A stretch of DNA of 64,000 bases from Gilliamella apis (GTDB taxonomy: Bacteria > Pseudomonadota > Gammaproteobacteria > Enterobacterales > Orbaceae), in NCBI RefSeq assembly GCF_030758615.1, contig NZ_CP132381.1, forward strand, positions 1,116,001 to 1,180,000, given 5' to 3'. The translations under genes were made by a program, and so were the position numbers. Below the pieces are notes generated by a model. The model was not told the DNA's origin and made no database searches. It saw nothing but the letters and a program-made list of their open reading frames with translations. Positions 9,760 to 19,018 of the stretch are shown here, piece after piece. How positions within the stretch are numbered: position 1 is the stretch's first letter; the number at the start of each line of letters is the position of its first letter.

Positions 9760-9807
9760 CAATATCAAAATAATCATAAACAATCATTGAATGATTATTT
9801 TTGATTG
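9760..9807. promoter_or_regulatory. candidate UlaR operator, inverted pair
   Basis: ATGATTATTTTTGATTG (9791-9807) faces an inverted, slightly diverged copy at 9760-9777, with a perfect AATCATT-G-AATGATT palindrome (9782-9796) between and across them. Probably the operator region of the ulaA promoter. A separate 12-bp palindrome, AACGTTAACGTT, lies at 9930-9941, 31 bases before the ulaA start. Function is inferred. Confidence 0.45.
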
Positions 9808-9971
9808 TGGAATATAACAAGTGTTATTCAGCGAACTGAATAATATTAAATAGGTTGAAGTTCCATCTATGAGTTTTGCGATAGGTAATTATATAAAAGA
9901 CATTTGAAGGTTATAGATACCTAAACAATAACGTTAACGTTAGAAATGTCGATAACCAATGAGAGGGACAT

Positions 9972-11738
9972 ATGGAAGTAATTTATAACATATTTTATAT
10001 TTTTTATAGTCAGGTTATGACAAAGGCACCTTTATTATTAGGGTTGGTCACCATGTTAGGTTATTGCCTTTTACGTAAAGATATCACGACTATTTTAAAA
10101 GGTACGATTAAAACCATTGTTGGTTTTATGTTATTACAAGTTGGTTCAGGTGTTTTAGTTTCAACTTTTAAACCTGTTATTGCCAAACTTTCAGAATATC
10201 ATGGTATTACAGGATCAATCATTGATACATATGCTTCTATGGTTGCGGTGGAAAATGGCATGGGTGAACACTATTCATGGGTTGGCTATGCTGTTTTACT
10301 GGCATTAGCTATTAATATCCTACTTGTTATTTTTCGTCGTTTAACTGGTATTAGAACGATTATGTTAACTGGCCATATTATGTTTCAACAAGTTGGTTTA
10401 ATTACACTGTTTTATTTCTTATTTGGCTATAGCATGTGGGAAACCATTATCTATTCATCAATTATCACTGCGTTATATTGGGGAATATTCTCGAATATGA
10501 TGTTTAAACCTACCGAAGCAGTCACTGGAGGAGCAGGTTTTTCAATAGGCCATCAACAACAGTTTGGTTCATGGATAGCAGTTAAGTTAGCGCCAAAATT
10601 AGGGGACAAAAATGATTCTGTTGATAATTTAAAACTACCTAAATGGTTACATATTTTTCACGATAGTATTGCTGCAACTACAATAGTTATGACGATATTT
10701 TTCGGAATTATTTTACTTTCATTTGGCTTAGATAACTTACAAACAATGGCTGGATCAACCCATTGGACTATTTATATTTTTGAAACAGGACTTAAATTTG
10801 CTGTCGCAATTCAGGTTATTGTTGGTGGTGTAAGAATGTTTGTAGCAGAGTTATCCGAAGCATTTAAAGGCATTTCTGAAAAATTAATTCCGAATGCGGT
10901 TCTTGCTATCGATTGTGCTGCTATTTATGCATTTTCTCCTAATGCAATGGTATTCGGTTTTATATGGGGCGCATTAGGTCAATTTTTAGCTATTGCACTA
11001 TTACTGATTTTTAAATCTCCAATCATGATTATTCCTGGATTTATCCCGATGTTTTTTTCAAATGCAACAATAGGGGTATTCGCTAACCATTTTGGTGGAT
11101 GGAAAGCAGTAATGAAAATCTGTTTTGTGATGGGAATGATAGAAGTATTGGGTTCGGCGTGGGTAATTAATATTTTTGCTCAACATGGCACACCAATTGA
11201 TTCATGGATGGGAATGGCTGATTGGGCAATTTTATTTCCTCCAATTTTACAAGGCTTATCTTTCTCTCATTTATTCATTTATTTACTAATCGGACTAGCA
11301 CTGGTGTATATGTTTTTTGCTGCAAAAAGATTACGAGCAGAAGAAGCATTACAAAAAAATCGACTAGAAGACAACGATGTTAGCCAAGATATTAATGAAG
11401 CTGTTGTTGAAAAAATGGATGAAGTAGCAATCAGTGAAGGTCAACCGATACGTATTCTTGCTGTCTGTGGTAGTGGTCAAGGCTCGTCAATGATGATGAA
11501 AATGAAAATAGCTAACTATCTAGATAAAAAAGGTATTCCAAATATTATGGATTCATGTGCAGTTACGGATTACAAATCACGATTGCCTAACGTTGACATT
11601 ATTGTTGCTTCAAAGCATTTAATTCATGAAATTGAAGTTAATGAAGGACAACATGCATTAGGTGTACAAAATATGTTAAATCCACAAACATTTGGCGATG
11701 AACTCATCGAGATTATCAATAAAGTTAATGCTAAATAG
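9972..11738 (+). CDS. ulaA: PTS L-ascorbate permease, fused EIIC-EIIB (UlaA-UlaB)
   Basis: Inner-membrane component that imports L-ascorbate and phosphorylates it to ascorbate 6-phosphate. Residues 1 to about 465 match E. coli UlaA (LTGHIMFQQ near 132, [14 protein letters not shown] near 190, [21 protein letters not shown] near 355, here split as [12 protein letters not shown] and FANHFGGW). After a charged linker, residues about 493-588 match UlaB with the phospho-acceptor Cys499 in [10 protein letters not shown]. In E. coli these are two proteins; here one 588-residue chain with no stop between them. A GAGAGGG ribosome site precedes the ATG, and ulaC follows after 27 bases. Confidence 0.96.
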   Translation: MEVIYNIFYIFYSQVMTKAPLLLGLVTMLGYCLLRKDITTILKGTIKTIVGFMLLQVGSGVLVSTFKPVIAKLSEYHGITGSIIDTYASMVAVENGMGEHYSWVGYAVLLALAINILLVIFRRLTGIRTIMLTGHIMFQQVGLITLFYFLFGYSMWETIIYSSIITALYWGIFSNMMFKPTEAVTGGAGFSIGHQQQFGSWIAVKLAPKLGDKNDSVDNLKLPKWLHIFHDSIAATTIVMTIFFGIILLSFGLDNLQTMAGSTHWTIYIFETGLKFAVAIQVIVGGVRMFVAELSEAFKGISEKLIPNAVLAIDCAAIYAFSPNAMVFGFIWGALGQFLAIALLLIFKSPIMIIPGFIPMFFSNATIGVFANHFGGWKAVMKICFVMGMIEVLGSAWVINIFAQHGTPIDSWMGMADWAILFPPILQGLSFSHLFIYLLIGLALVYMFFAAKRLRAEEALQKNRLEDNDVSQDINEAVVEKMDEVAISEGQPIRILAVCGSGQGSSMMMKMKIANYLDKKGIPNIMDSCAVTDYKSRLPNVDIIVASKHLIHEIEVNEGQHALGVQNMLNPQTFGDELIEIINKVNAK

Positions 11739-11765
11739 ACAAAATATACTAAAAAGGAGGCTAAC

Positions 11766-12239
11766 ATGGCTTTCAAAGAATCATTAATTGAAAATAACTC
11801 TATTTTACTAAAAGCAGACGCTAATAATTGGCAAGAGGCGGTGAAGTTAGGTACTGATATGCTTATTGCTTCTAATGCAATTGAATCATCTTACCATGAA
11901 GCAATCATTCATTGTGTTAACACAATGGGACCTTACATTATTATTGCTCCAAATCTCGCTATGCCACATGCCAGACCTGAAGATGGTGTAAATCGCACTG
12001 CTTTTGCGTTAGTTACCTTGAAAAATCCAATATATTTTGACGGTGAAGTTGCACCTGTTGATGTACTTGTCACGCTTGCTGGCAGTACATCTGATCAGCA
12101 TATGGAAGGTTTGATGGAAGTGATAAAAATCGTAGAGGATGAAAATAGTGAAACAGGTATTGATTTAGATAAATTAAGATGCTGTAACACGAAAGAAGAT
12201 GTCTATGCTGTCATCGATCAGGCATTGAATGGAGGTTAA
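11766..12239 (+). CDS. ulaC: PTS L-ascorbate EIIA component
   Basis: Cytosolic phosphocarrier passing phosphate from HPr to the EIIB domain. The 157-residue mannitol/fructose-type EIIA has its phospho-acceptor His68 in AMPHARPEDG. Length and sequence match UlaC (154 in E. coli). An AAAAAGGAGG ribosome site lies just upstream. ulaF starts three bases after the stop. Confidence 0.95.
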   Translation: MAFKESLIENNSILLKADANNWQEAVKLGTDMLIASNAIESSYHEAIIHCVNTMGPYIIIAPNLAMPHARPEDGVNRTAFALVTLKNPIYFDGEVAPVDVLVTLAGSTSDQHMEGLMEVIKIVEDENSETGIDLDKLRCCNTKEDVYAVIDQALNGG

Positions 12240-12241
12240 AT

Positions 12242-12942
12242 ATGTTTCTAGCTTTAAAAGACCGAGTATTACAAGCTAACTTATTATTACCCAAATATCA
12301 TCTTGTCACTTTTACCTGGGTAATGTTTCAGAAATTGATCGTAAAAATGGGGTGATAGCTATTAAACCCTCTGGTGTTGAGTATAGTGATATGGCTATTG
12401 ATGATATTGTCATTGTGTCATTAACGGGTGAAATAATAGAGGGTCATTTAAACCCTTCTAGTGATACAGCTACACATATTGAACTTTATAAAGCATTCCC
12501 AAATATTGGTGGGATTGTCCATACTCATTCGCGATATGCAACCGTTTGGGCGCAAGCTGAATTGGATATACCAGCACTAGGCACTACACATGCTGATTAT
12601 TTTTATGGTGATGTACCTTGTACTCGTCGACTAACTGATAGTGAAATTGCTACAGATTATGAAAAAAATACCGGTTTAGTCATTATTGAAGAATTTAGGC
12701 GTAAAGCTATTGATCCTAGTGCTATGCCTGGTGTGATTGTTTCAGGTCATGCGCCTTTTTGTTGGGGTAAAAATGCTTCGAATGCTGTTCATAACGCGGT
12801 AGTTCTTGAAGAAGTGGCAATGATGGCCATTTCAACTCGACAACTTAACCAAACAGTTAAAATTCAACAAACATTATCCGATAAGCACTATTTCCGTAAA
12901 CACGGTGCTAATGCTTATTATGGCCAAAATAAAATAAATTAA
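12242..12942 (+). pseudogene. ulaF: L-ribulose-5-phosphate 4-epimerase UlaF, frameshifted near the N-terminus
   Basis: Class II aldolase-fold epimerase converting L-ribulose 5-phosphate to D-xylulose 5-phosphate. From the ATG at 12242 the frame encodes an UlaF N-terminus ([17 protein letters not shown]), then shifts: the sequence reads TGGGTAATG where TGGGGTAATG is needed to continue [11 protein letters not shown]. One G is missing from the run at 12318-12320. Restoring it gives 233 residues (228 in E. coli), with the zinc and active-site region [24 protein letters not shown] and SGHAPFCWG, ending at 12942. As written, only a downstream GTG at 12352 could give a 196-residue fragment lacking the first 37 residues. 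Real mutation or base-calling error are both possible. Confidence 0.9.
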
Positions 12943-12951
12943 GGAAATAAA

Positions 12952-13596
12952 ATGACTTTACCAAAATTACAAATTGCTTTAGATCAAACAGACTTAAAAT
13001 CAGCTCTTGATGTTGCTAAAAACGTATCAGGATTTGTAGATATCATAGAAGTAGGAACTATTCTTGCTTTTGGTGGTGGAATGGAAAGTGTTAGATGTTT
13101 AAGGCAACTGTATCCTAATCATATCTTAGTGTGTGATTTGAAAACCACTGATGGCGGAGCTATTTTAGCAAAAATGGCTTTTAATGCAGGTGCTAATTGG
13201 TTAACTGTATCAGCAGCAGCACATATTGCCACTATTGAAGCATGTAAAAAAGTGGCAGATGATTTCAAAGGTGAAATTCAAATTGAACTATATGGACATT
13301 GGACTTTTGATGATGCCAAAGCGTGGCGAAAATTAGGTATTAAACAGGCTATTTATCACCGTTCTCGTGATGCTGAATTAGCTGGTATTGGCTGGGGAAA
13401 GGATGATTTGGTTAAAATGCGACAATTGTCAGATTTAGGTCTTGAACTTTCCATAACGGGCGGAATTATTCCTGAAGATATTCACCTATTTGCAGGAATT
13501 AAAACCAAAGCCTTTATTGCTGGTCGAGCTCTTGCTAGTGAAAATGGTAAGCAAACTGCTCAAGCTTTAAGAGAGCAAATTGCTAAATATTGGTAA
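12952..13596 (+). CDS. ulaD: 3-keto-L-gulonate-6-phosphate decarboxylase UlaD
   Basis: Decarboxylates 3-keto-L-gulonate 6-phosphate to L-xylulose 5-phosphate. A 214-residue orotidine-decarboxylase-fold enzyme: LQIALDQTDLKSALD at the N-terminus, VDIIEVGTILAFGGG near 24, CDLKTTDGG near 61, YHRSRDAELAGIGW near 137 and TGGIIPEDIHLF near 165. The E. coli DxK motif of the metal site (DAK in KGPDC enzymes) appears as DLK. Nine bases separate it from ulaF; the frame is intact. Confidence 0.95.
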   Translation: MTLPKLQIALDQTDLKSALDVAKNVSGFVDIIEVGTILAFGGGMESVRCLRQLYPNHILVCDLKTTDGGAILAKMAFNAGANWLTVSAAAHIATIEACKKVADDFKGEIQIELYGHWTFDDAKAWRKLGIKQAIYHRSRDAELAGIGWGKDDLVKMRQLSDLGLELSITGGIIPEDIHLFAGIKTKAFIAGRALASENGKQTAQALREQIAKYW

Positions 13597-13604
13597 TAGA
13601 TGCG

Positions 13605-13628
13605 ATGCAGTCAGTAAAATGACTGCAT
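13605..13628 (+). other. hairpin between ulaD and ulaE
   Basis: ATGCAGTCA (13605-13613) pairs perfectly with TGACTGCAT (13620-13628) around a six-base loop. No real T tract follows, so it may modulate ulaE expression or protect the upstream mRNA end rather than terminate fully. Confidence 0.5.
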
Positions 13629-13663
13629 ATTTGATGTTCAAATAAATATTATTAGGTTTTATT

Positions 13664-14554
13664 ATGGCAAAATATGCAATCAATCCGACCAATCAATCTA
13701 ATTATATTGGTATTTATGAAAAGGCATTACCTAATGAACTTACTTGGCAAGAAAAACTGCACGAAGCGAAAACATTAGGATTTAATTTTATCGAGATATC
13801 AATTGATGAATCAGAACAGCGAAGAGCAAGACTTGATTGGTCAGATGATGAAATTTATCGATTAAAGCGATTATGTGAACAATATGGACTACCATTGCAT
13901 TCTATGTGTTTAAGTGCTCATCGTAAATTTCCATTTGGATCTGCCGATAAAAGCGTACGTCAGCAAGCCAAAGTTATTATGAATAAAGCACTGATGCTCG
14001 CCTATAAACTAGGAATAAGGGTAATTCAATTAGCTGGATATGATGTTTATTATGAACCAGCCAATTTACAGACTCACCAGCGATTTATTGCGGGAATGCA
14101 GTGGTCAGCGAAACAGGCTGAAAAAATGGGGATAATGCTTGCCGTTGAAATCATGGATACTAGTTATCTCAATTCACTCTGTAAGTTTGAAATTCTAAAA
14201 AAAGAAGTCAATTCTCCTTATTTTATGGCTTACCCAGATGTAGGGAACATTTCTGGTTGGAATTATGATGTCTGTACAGAGCTTATGTTAAGTCGAGAGC
14301 ACATTGTTCAAATACATCTAAAAGATACTTATAAGGTTAAAGCTAATTATTCTGGTCAGTTTAGAGATTTAACTATTGGTGAGGGGGAGGTTGATTTTCT
14401 TGCTATATTTAAAATACTAAAACAGATAAATTATACTGCTCCGCTTGTTATTGAAATGTGGGCAAAAGATCATAAATGGAGAGAAAACATTATAACAGCT
14501 CAAAAACGGCTCAAAACCATAGCTGAAAATGCCGAATTTGTCCTGTTTAGTTAA
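13664..14554 (+). CDS. ulaE: L-ribulose/L-xylulose-5-phosphate 3-epimerase UlaE
   Basis: TIM-barrel epimerase converting L-xylulose 5-phosphate to L-ribulose 5-phosphate. The 296 residues match UlaE: GIYEKALPNELTWQEKL near 17, MCLSAHRKFPFGS near 84, GIRVIQLAGYDVYYEPAN near 120, VEIMDTSYLNS near 165 and the metal-site HLKDT near 223. The gene order is ulaF-ulaD-ulaE here, against ulaD-ulaE-ulaF in E. coli. Last gene of the plus-strand ula unit. Confidence 0.95.
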   Translation: MAKYAINPTNQSNYIGIYEKALPNELTWQEKLHEAKTLGFNFIEISIDESEQRRARLDWSDDEIYRLKRLCEQYGLPLHSMCLSAHRKFPFGSADKSVRQQAKVIMNKALMLAYKLGIRVIQLAGYDVYYEPANLQTHQRFIAGMQWSAKQAEKMGIMLAVEIMDTSYLNSLCKFEILKKEVNSPYFMAYPDVGNISGWNYDVCTELMLSREHIVQIHLKDTYKVKANYSGQFRDLTIGEGEVDFLAIFKILKQINYTAPLVIEMWAKDHKWRENIITAQKRLKTIAENAEFVLFS

Positions 14555-14574
14555 TTTTTATCTAATCATAAATT

Positions 14575-14618
14575 ATCAATGTTCTATGTTTCATGAATTT
14601 TAGAAATGGAGCATTGAT
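14575..14618 (+). terminator. possible ula operon terminator
   Basis: ATCAATG-TTCTA (14575-14586) pairs with TAGAA (14601-14605) and CATTGAT (14612-14618), with a six-base bulge, 20 bases after ulaE. It is followed by an AT-rich but not pure T tract. The remaining stretch to the lptM promoter (14619-14878) is very AT-rich; I see nothing else in it. Confidence 0.4.
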
Positions 14619-14878
14619 ATTCTTTATATATCATTTGAAGATATATAATTAATCCAATTATGGCAGCTTTAAATTTATTAATTGCAATTATAATTTTATT
14701 TTTAGACTCTCTGATTATCAATAATAAAATAATTATGATTAATTGAACTAAATTTTAGCGATACTATGATTTAAGTGTTGTAATTTATATTAAATTTTTA
14801 TATAACTTTTTATTATCAATAGCATAAAATTATGCAAATTTTTTTTGTATCATGCTTAGAAAACTTAAAGATTTGATC

Positions 14879-14907
14879 TTTGCACGAATATGGCTATCGT
14901 GTAATAT
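14879..14907 (+). promoter_or_regulatory. candidate sigma-70 promoter for lptM-lysA-dapF operon
   Basis: TTTGCA (14879-14884) and TAATAT (14902-14907) are 17 bases apart, 38 bases before the lptM start codon. Confidence 0.5.
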
Positions 14908-14945
14908 AGTCTGCATTATAAATCTGATTAAATTGCGAATATTTT

Positions 14946-15086
14946 ATGAAATCCGCTCTAAAACTCTTTTCTCTTTTTTTAGTTATTTTCACCTTATTAG
15001 GTTGTGGTTTAAAAGGACCTCTTTATCATCCAGCAGATCAGTCAAATGCAATTATTGAATCTAATGATACAAATAAATTAGCTTAA
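14946..15086 (+). CDS. lptM: LPS-assembly lipoprotein LptM (YifL)
   Basis: A 46-residue lipoprotein. Signal peptide MKSALKLFSLFLVIFTLLGC with lipobox LLGC (lipidated Cys20), then GLKGPLYHP, which is the LptM/YifL signature CGLKGPLY. LptM is known to assist oxidation and assembly of the LptD-LptE outer-membrane LPS translocon. It lies immediately upstream of lysA and dapF, the usual location of this small gene (also called lppL). The short length and divergent tail after residue 28 are normal for the family. Confidence 0.92.
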   Translation: MKSALKLFSLFLVIFTLLGCGLKGPLYHPADQSNAIIESNDTNKLA

Positions 15087-15095
15087 AGGAATAAT

Positions 15096-16352
15096 ATGAT
15101 GGATTTTTTACATTACCAAAATGGCTATTTATTGGCGGATAACGTTTCTATTTGCGATTTAGCTAATCAATATGGTACTCCTTTATATGTTTATTCTGCT
15201 GATCACATAACTAAGCAATTTCTTTCTTATCAAGATTCTTTAAAAAATAAGAAGCATTTGATTTGTTATGCAGCAAAAGCGAATAGCAATTTATCTGTTT
15301 TAAACTTATTAGCTAAACTTGGTGCTGGTTTTGATATTGTTTCACAAGGTGAATTAGAGAGAGCATTAAAAGCTGGTGCTGATCCTAAAAAAATTGTATT
15401 TTCAGGAGTTGCAAAATCTGTTGTTGAGATTAGACGTGCACTTGAAGTAGGAATTAAATGTTTTAATGTTGAATCAGAACCTGAATTATATCGTATCAAT
15501 GATATTGCTCATCAATTAGGGAAAACAGCGAACATTTCTTTACGGATTAATCCGGATGTAGATGCAAAAACACATCCGTATATTTCAACAGGATTACGTG
15601 AAAACAAATTTGGTATAAGTTATCAATTAGCTTTAGATACTTATCGTAAAGCAGCATCATTAAATAATATTAAAATAGTCGGTATTGATTGTCATATTGG
15701 CTCTCAATTAACTGAGCTGTCGCCTTTTCTTGATGCAGCTGATCGTATATTGGCATTAGTTGACCAACTAGCAGCAGAAAATATTCATCTTAAGCATATT
15801 GATTTAGGCGGAGGTTTAGGTGTTTGTTATGATGATGAACAGCCACCATCAGCGACATTACTGGTATCAAAACTAATTGAAAAGTTAAAAAATTATCCTG
15901 AACTTGAAATTGTTTTCGAACCAGGTAGATCAATCGTTGCCAATGCTGGATTATTAATTACTAAAGTTGAATATACTAAGCATCAAGATGGCAATCATTT
16001 TGCGATTGTTGATGCCGGAATGAATGATCTGATTCGACCAGCGCTTTATCAAGCGTGGATGCAAGTCCTACCTGTTAAAGAATCAAGAGATTCAAATACC
16101 AAAAAGATTTATAATGTTGTAGGGCCAATTTGCGAATCTAGTGATGTATTAGCTTATCAACGTGAACTTTCAGTTGAACAAGATGATCTGTTAGTTATTT
16201 GTAGTGCAGGTGCTTATGGCTTTAGTATGGCGTCTAATTATAATAGTCATCCTCGACCGGCCGAAGTCATGCTTGAAGATAGTAATCAGCATAAATTGAT
16301 TCGAGAGCGTGAAACTTTTGATGATTTATGGCGTGGTGAATTAGTATTATAA
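15096..16352 (+). CDS. lysA: diaminopimelate decarboxylase
   Basis: PLP enzyme making L-lysine from meso-diaminopimelate, the last step of lysine synthesis. The 418-residue fold-III decarboxylase has the Schiff-base Lys61 in CYAAKANSN, the phosphate-binding loop IDLGGGLGVCY near 232, the EPGRSIVANAG motif near 275 and the inter-subunit Cys in GPICESSDVLA. AAAGGA precedes two in-frame ATGs (15096 and 15099). It lies between lptM and dapF, as in pseudomonads; in E. coli lysA is elsewhere. Confidence 0.97.
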   Translation: MMDFLHYQNGYLLADNVSICDLANQYGTPLYVYSADHITKQFLSYQDSLKNKKHLICYAAKANSNLSVLNLLAKLGAGFDIVSQGELERALKAGADPKKIVFSGVAKSVVEIRRALEVGIKCFNVESEPELYRINDIAHQLGKTANISLRINPDVDAKTHPYISTGLRENKFGISYQLALDTYRKAASLNNIKIVGIDCHIGSQLTELSPFLDAADRILALVDQLAAENIHLKHIDLGGGLGVCYDDEQPPSATLLVSKLIEKLKNYPELEIVFEPGRSIVANAGLLITKVEYTKHQDGNHFAIVDAGMNDLIRPALYQAWMQVLPVKESRDSNTKKIYNVVGPICESSDVLAYQRELSVEQDDLLVICSAGAYGFSMASNYNSHPRPAEVMLEDSNQHKLIRERETFDDLWRGELVL

Positions 16353-16468
16353 TTCATTATGAAGTTGATACATATGTTTTCTAATTTTTGCTTGATTAAT
16401 ACATCTAATCAAACAATATGATGAAAAAGTAATAAATACTGACGATTTACAATAAAAGGTAACTAGAG

Positions 16469-17293
16469 ATGAACTTTTCAAAAATGCATGGACTGGGTAA
16501 TGATTTTATGGTTATTGATGCAGTAACGCAAAATGTTCATCTTTCAAGTGAAATGATCAAACGTATGTCAGATCGATATACAGGAATTGGGTTTGATCAG
16601 TTACTTATTGTTGAGCCACCTTATTCTCCTGAAAGTGATTTTCATTACCGTATATTTAATGCTGATGGTTCAGAGGTTGAGCAATGTGGTAACGGTGCTC
16701 GTTGCTTTGCTCGTTTTGTACGATTGAAAGGATTGACTAAAAAAAGAGTATTAAAAGTCAGTACTATGAAAGGTAATATTGTTTTGACGGTAAATGATGA
16801 TGAAACCGTTCGGGTTAATATGGGAACACCAATTTTTGAGCCTAATAAAATTCCTTTCAAAGCCATTAAAGAAGAAAAAACTTATATTATTCGAGCACAA
16901 GAACAAACAGTTTTATGTGGTGTCGCTTCTATGGGGAACCCGCATTGTGTAATTCAAGTTGAAGATGTGTTAACCGCTCAAGTATTAACTTTAGGTCCGT
17001 TATTAGAGCAACATGAACGCTTTCCTGAAAAAGCGAATATTGGTTTTATGCATATTATTGATAGAGATAATATTAATTTACGTGTTTATGAGAGAGGCGT
17101 TGGTGAAACTCAAGCTTGTGGAACAGGAGCTTGTGCCGCTGTTGCTGTTGGCATTAATCAAGGATTATTAAACCAGCGGGTGAATGTTAATCTACCCGGA
17201 GGAAAATTAATAATAGATTGGAAAGGTAATCAGTCGCCGCTTTATATGACAGGACCAGCTACGCATGTGTATGATGGTTATATTGCAATTTAA
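16469..17293 (+). CDS. dapF: diaminopimelate epimerase
   Basis: Converts LL- to meso-diaminopimelate for lysine and peptidoglycan synthesis. At 274 residues it matches E. coli DapF (274). The catalytic cysteine pair is visible: Cys73 in EQCGNGARC and Cys217 in ACGTGACAA. It functions one step before LysA, encoded just upstream. An AAGGTAACTAG ribosome site precedes the ATG. Confidence 0.97.
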   Translation: MNFSKMHGLGNDFMVIDAVTQNVHLSSEMIKRMSDRYTGIGFDQLLIVEPPYSPESDFHYRIFNADGSEVEQCGNGARCFARFVRLKGLTKKRVLKVSTMKGNIVLTVNDDETVRVNMGTPIFEPNKIPFKAIKEEKTYIIRAQEQTVLCGVASMGNPHCVIQVEDVLTAQVLTLGPLLEQHERFPEKANIGFMHIIDRDNINLRVYERGVGETQACGTGACAAVAVGINQGLLNQRVNVNLPGGKLIIDWKGNQSPLYMTGPATHVYDGYIAI

Positions 17294-17350
17294 TTACGCT
17301 AGACTTTATGAATTTTATTAATAGATTACATAAAGACAATGAAATAAATT

Positions 17351-18085
17351 ATGGTCGTAAAAAAAACACAAACATTGAAGTCAAAACCGTCGCAACGAAA
17401 AAAATCATTTGTTAAATTAAATGATGAAATGGTTAGCCAATATATTATTGATAACCCAGATTTTTTTATTCGAAATGCGACTCATATTGAGCGTATGCGC
17501 GTACCACACCCAGTGAGAGGTATGATATCACTACCTGAATGGCATATGGCAAGGCAACGTAATAAAATCAGTCAACTTGAGTCAGAAATCACGATGCTGA
17601 TGGAGCACGCAAGTGCTAATGAATTGCTTTTTAATCAGCTAATAAAATTGCAGTTTCAATTAATTAAAGCAAAAGATATAAACGAATTATTAGATTCTTT
17701 AAAAGTTTGGGCTAAAGATTTAGGACTTAATGGTGCCTATTTATATTTATTTGATGACAAATGGTTACTTAGTGCACCATCCAACTATCATTACTTAGCT
17801 TTAAATTCATCGCAGTTTGATTTTATTCGTGTAAGACATTTACAGTATAGCCAATTTTATTTAGGTTCATTAAATACAACTGAATTAGATTTTCTATTAC
17901 CTAAACATGGTTACGTTGGCTCTGTGGCTTTATCATTGTTAGGGCAATTTGGCGATTTTGGTTTGTTAATGTTTACGAGTGCAGATCCACAGCATTATCA
18001 GACAGGACAAGGTACCTTATTGTTAGAAAAAATCGGTGAAATATTGCCAATTCTTGTTGAAAAATGGATCATGCGCAAAAAGTAA
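17351..18085 (+). CDS. yigA: DUF484 family protein YigA
   Basis: A 244-residue soluble protein of the DUF484 family (YigA in E. coli), with a GAF-like C-terminal domain. Motifs: YIIDNPDFFIRN near 30, then a basic stretch with a predicted helix (RQRNKISQLESEITMLMEHA), and SVALSLLGQFGDFGLLMFTSADP near 200. Biochemical function is unknown. Its conserved place between dapF and xerC supports the call. The gene sits 6 bases before xerC. Confidence 0.9.
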   Translation: MVVKKTQTLKSKPSQRKKSFVKLNDEMVSQYIIDNPDFFIRNATHIERMRVPHPVRGMISLPEWHMARQRNKISQLESEITMLMEHASANELLFNQLIKLQFQLIKAKDINELLDSLKVWAKDLGLNGAYLYLFDDKWLLSAPSNYHYLALNSSQFDFIRVRHLQYSQFYLGSLNTTELDFLLPKHGYVGSVALSLLGQFGDFGLLMFTSADPQHYQTGQGTLLLEKIGEILPILVEKWIMRKK

Positions 18086-18091
18086 GGAAAT

Positions 18092-19018
18092 ATGATGGTT
18101 AAAATGAATTCTAATCTTTCTTCTTTTTTAACCGAGCCTGTAGATCATTTTTTAAATTATTTAAAATCTGAAAAACAACTTAGTCTTAATACTCAAATTA
18201 ACTATCGTCGTCAACTTTATGCGCTTATTGATTTAACTGACGGCTTAGATATTACTAAATGGCAGGACATTGATTCATCTGCTGTGAGGTTACTTATTAG
18301 TCGCAGTCGACAAACCGGCTTACAAGCTCGTAGTTTATCATTAAGATTATCTGCATTACGCAGTTTTTTTGATTGGATGGTTAAAAACGATCTGATCTCA
18401 GCCAATCCAGCCCGTGGTGTATTAAACCCTAAATTGGGTCAACATCTTCCAAAAAATATTGATATCGATGAGATCAATCAGCTGCTTGATATTGAGTATA
18501 GTGATCCGCTTTCTGTACGTGATAGGGCAATGTTGGAGGTGATGTATGGTTCAGGATTACGCCTTTCTGAATTAGTAAGTCTCAATTGTCGGGAATTAAA
18601 TTTAACTGAAGGTGAAGTCCGGGTAACAGGAAAGGGTAATAAAGAGCGGAAATTGCCTTTAGGCCGAGAGTCAATTAGATGGATTGAGCAATGGTTAACT
18701 ATGCGAAATGATTTAAAACCGCAAGATGATGCTGTTTTTATCTCTAAACTGGGTAAGCGAATTTCACCACGAAATGTTGAAAAACGCTTTGCACAATGGG
18801 GAATAAAACAAGGATTAAGTTCACATATTCATCCGCATAAACTGCGTCATTCATTTGCTACTCATATGCTTGAATCGAGCGGTGATTTACGGGCAGTACA
18901 AGAATTATTAGGTCATGCCGATTTATCTACTACTCAAGTTTATACCCATTTGGATTTTTCACATTTATCAGAAGTTTATGATTCGGCTCATCCGAGAGCT
19001 AAAAGAGGAAGAAAATAA
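18092..19018 (+). CDS. xerC: tyrosine recombinase XerC
   Basis: Site-specific recombinase that resolves chromosome dimers at dif together with XerD. The 308 residues comprise an N-terminal SAM-like DNA-binding domain and a C-terminal catalytic domain with Arg157 (GSGLRLSE), Lys in [12 protein letters not shown], His249 and Arg252 (HPHKLRHSF), His275 (LGHADLS) and the nucleophile Tyr284 (TQVYTH). All are intact. The stop codon overlaps the yigB start (TAATG). Confidence 0.97.
   Translation: MMVKMNSNLSSFLTEPVDHFLNYLKSEKQLSLNTQINYRRQLYALIDLTDGLDITKWQDIDSSAVRLLISRSRQTGLQARSLSLRLSALRSFFDWMVKNDLISANPARGVLNPKLGQHLPKNIDIDEINQLLDIEYSDPLSVRDRAMLEVMYGSGLRLSELVSLNCRELNLTEGEVRVTGKGNKERKLPLGRESIRWIEQWLTMRNDLKPQDDAVFISKLGKRISPRNVEKRFAQWGIKQGLSSHIHPHKLRHSFATHMLESSGDLRAVQELLGHADLSTTQVYTHLDFSHLSEVYDSAHPRAKRGRK

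Noticed and set aside
12352..12942. UlaF as an intact 196-residue gene starting at GTG 12352
   Set aside because: The upstream bases encode the missing UlaF N-terminus in another frame starting at ATG 12242, so this is a frameshifted gene rather than a naturally short one; no ribosome site precedes the GTG.
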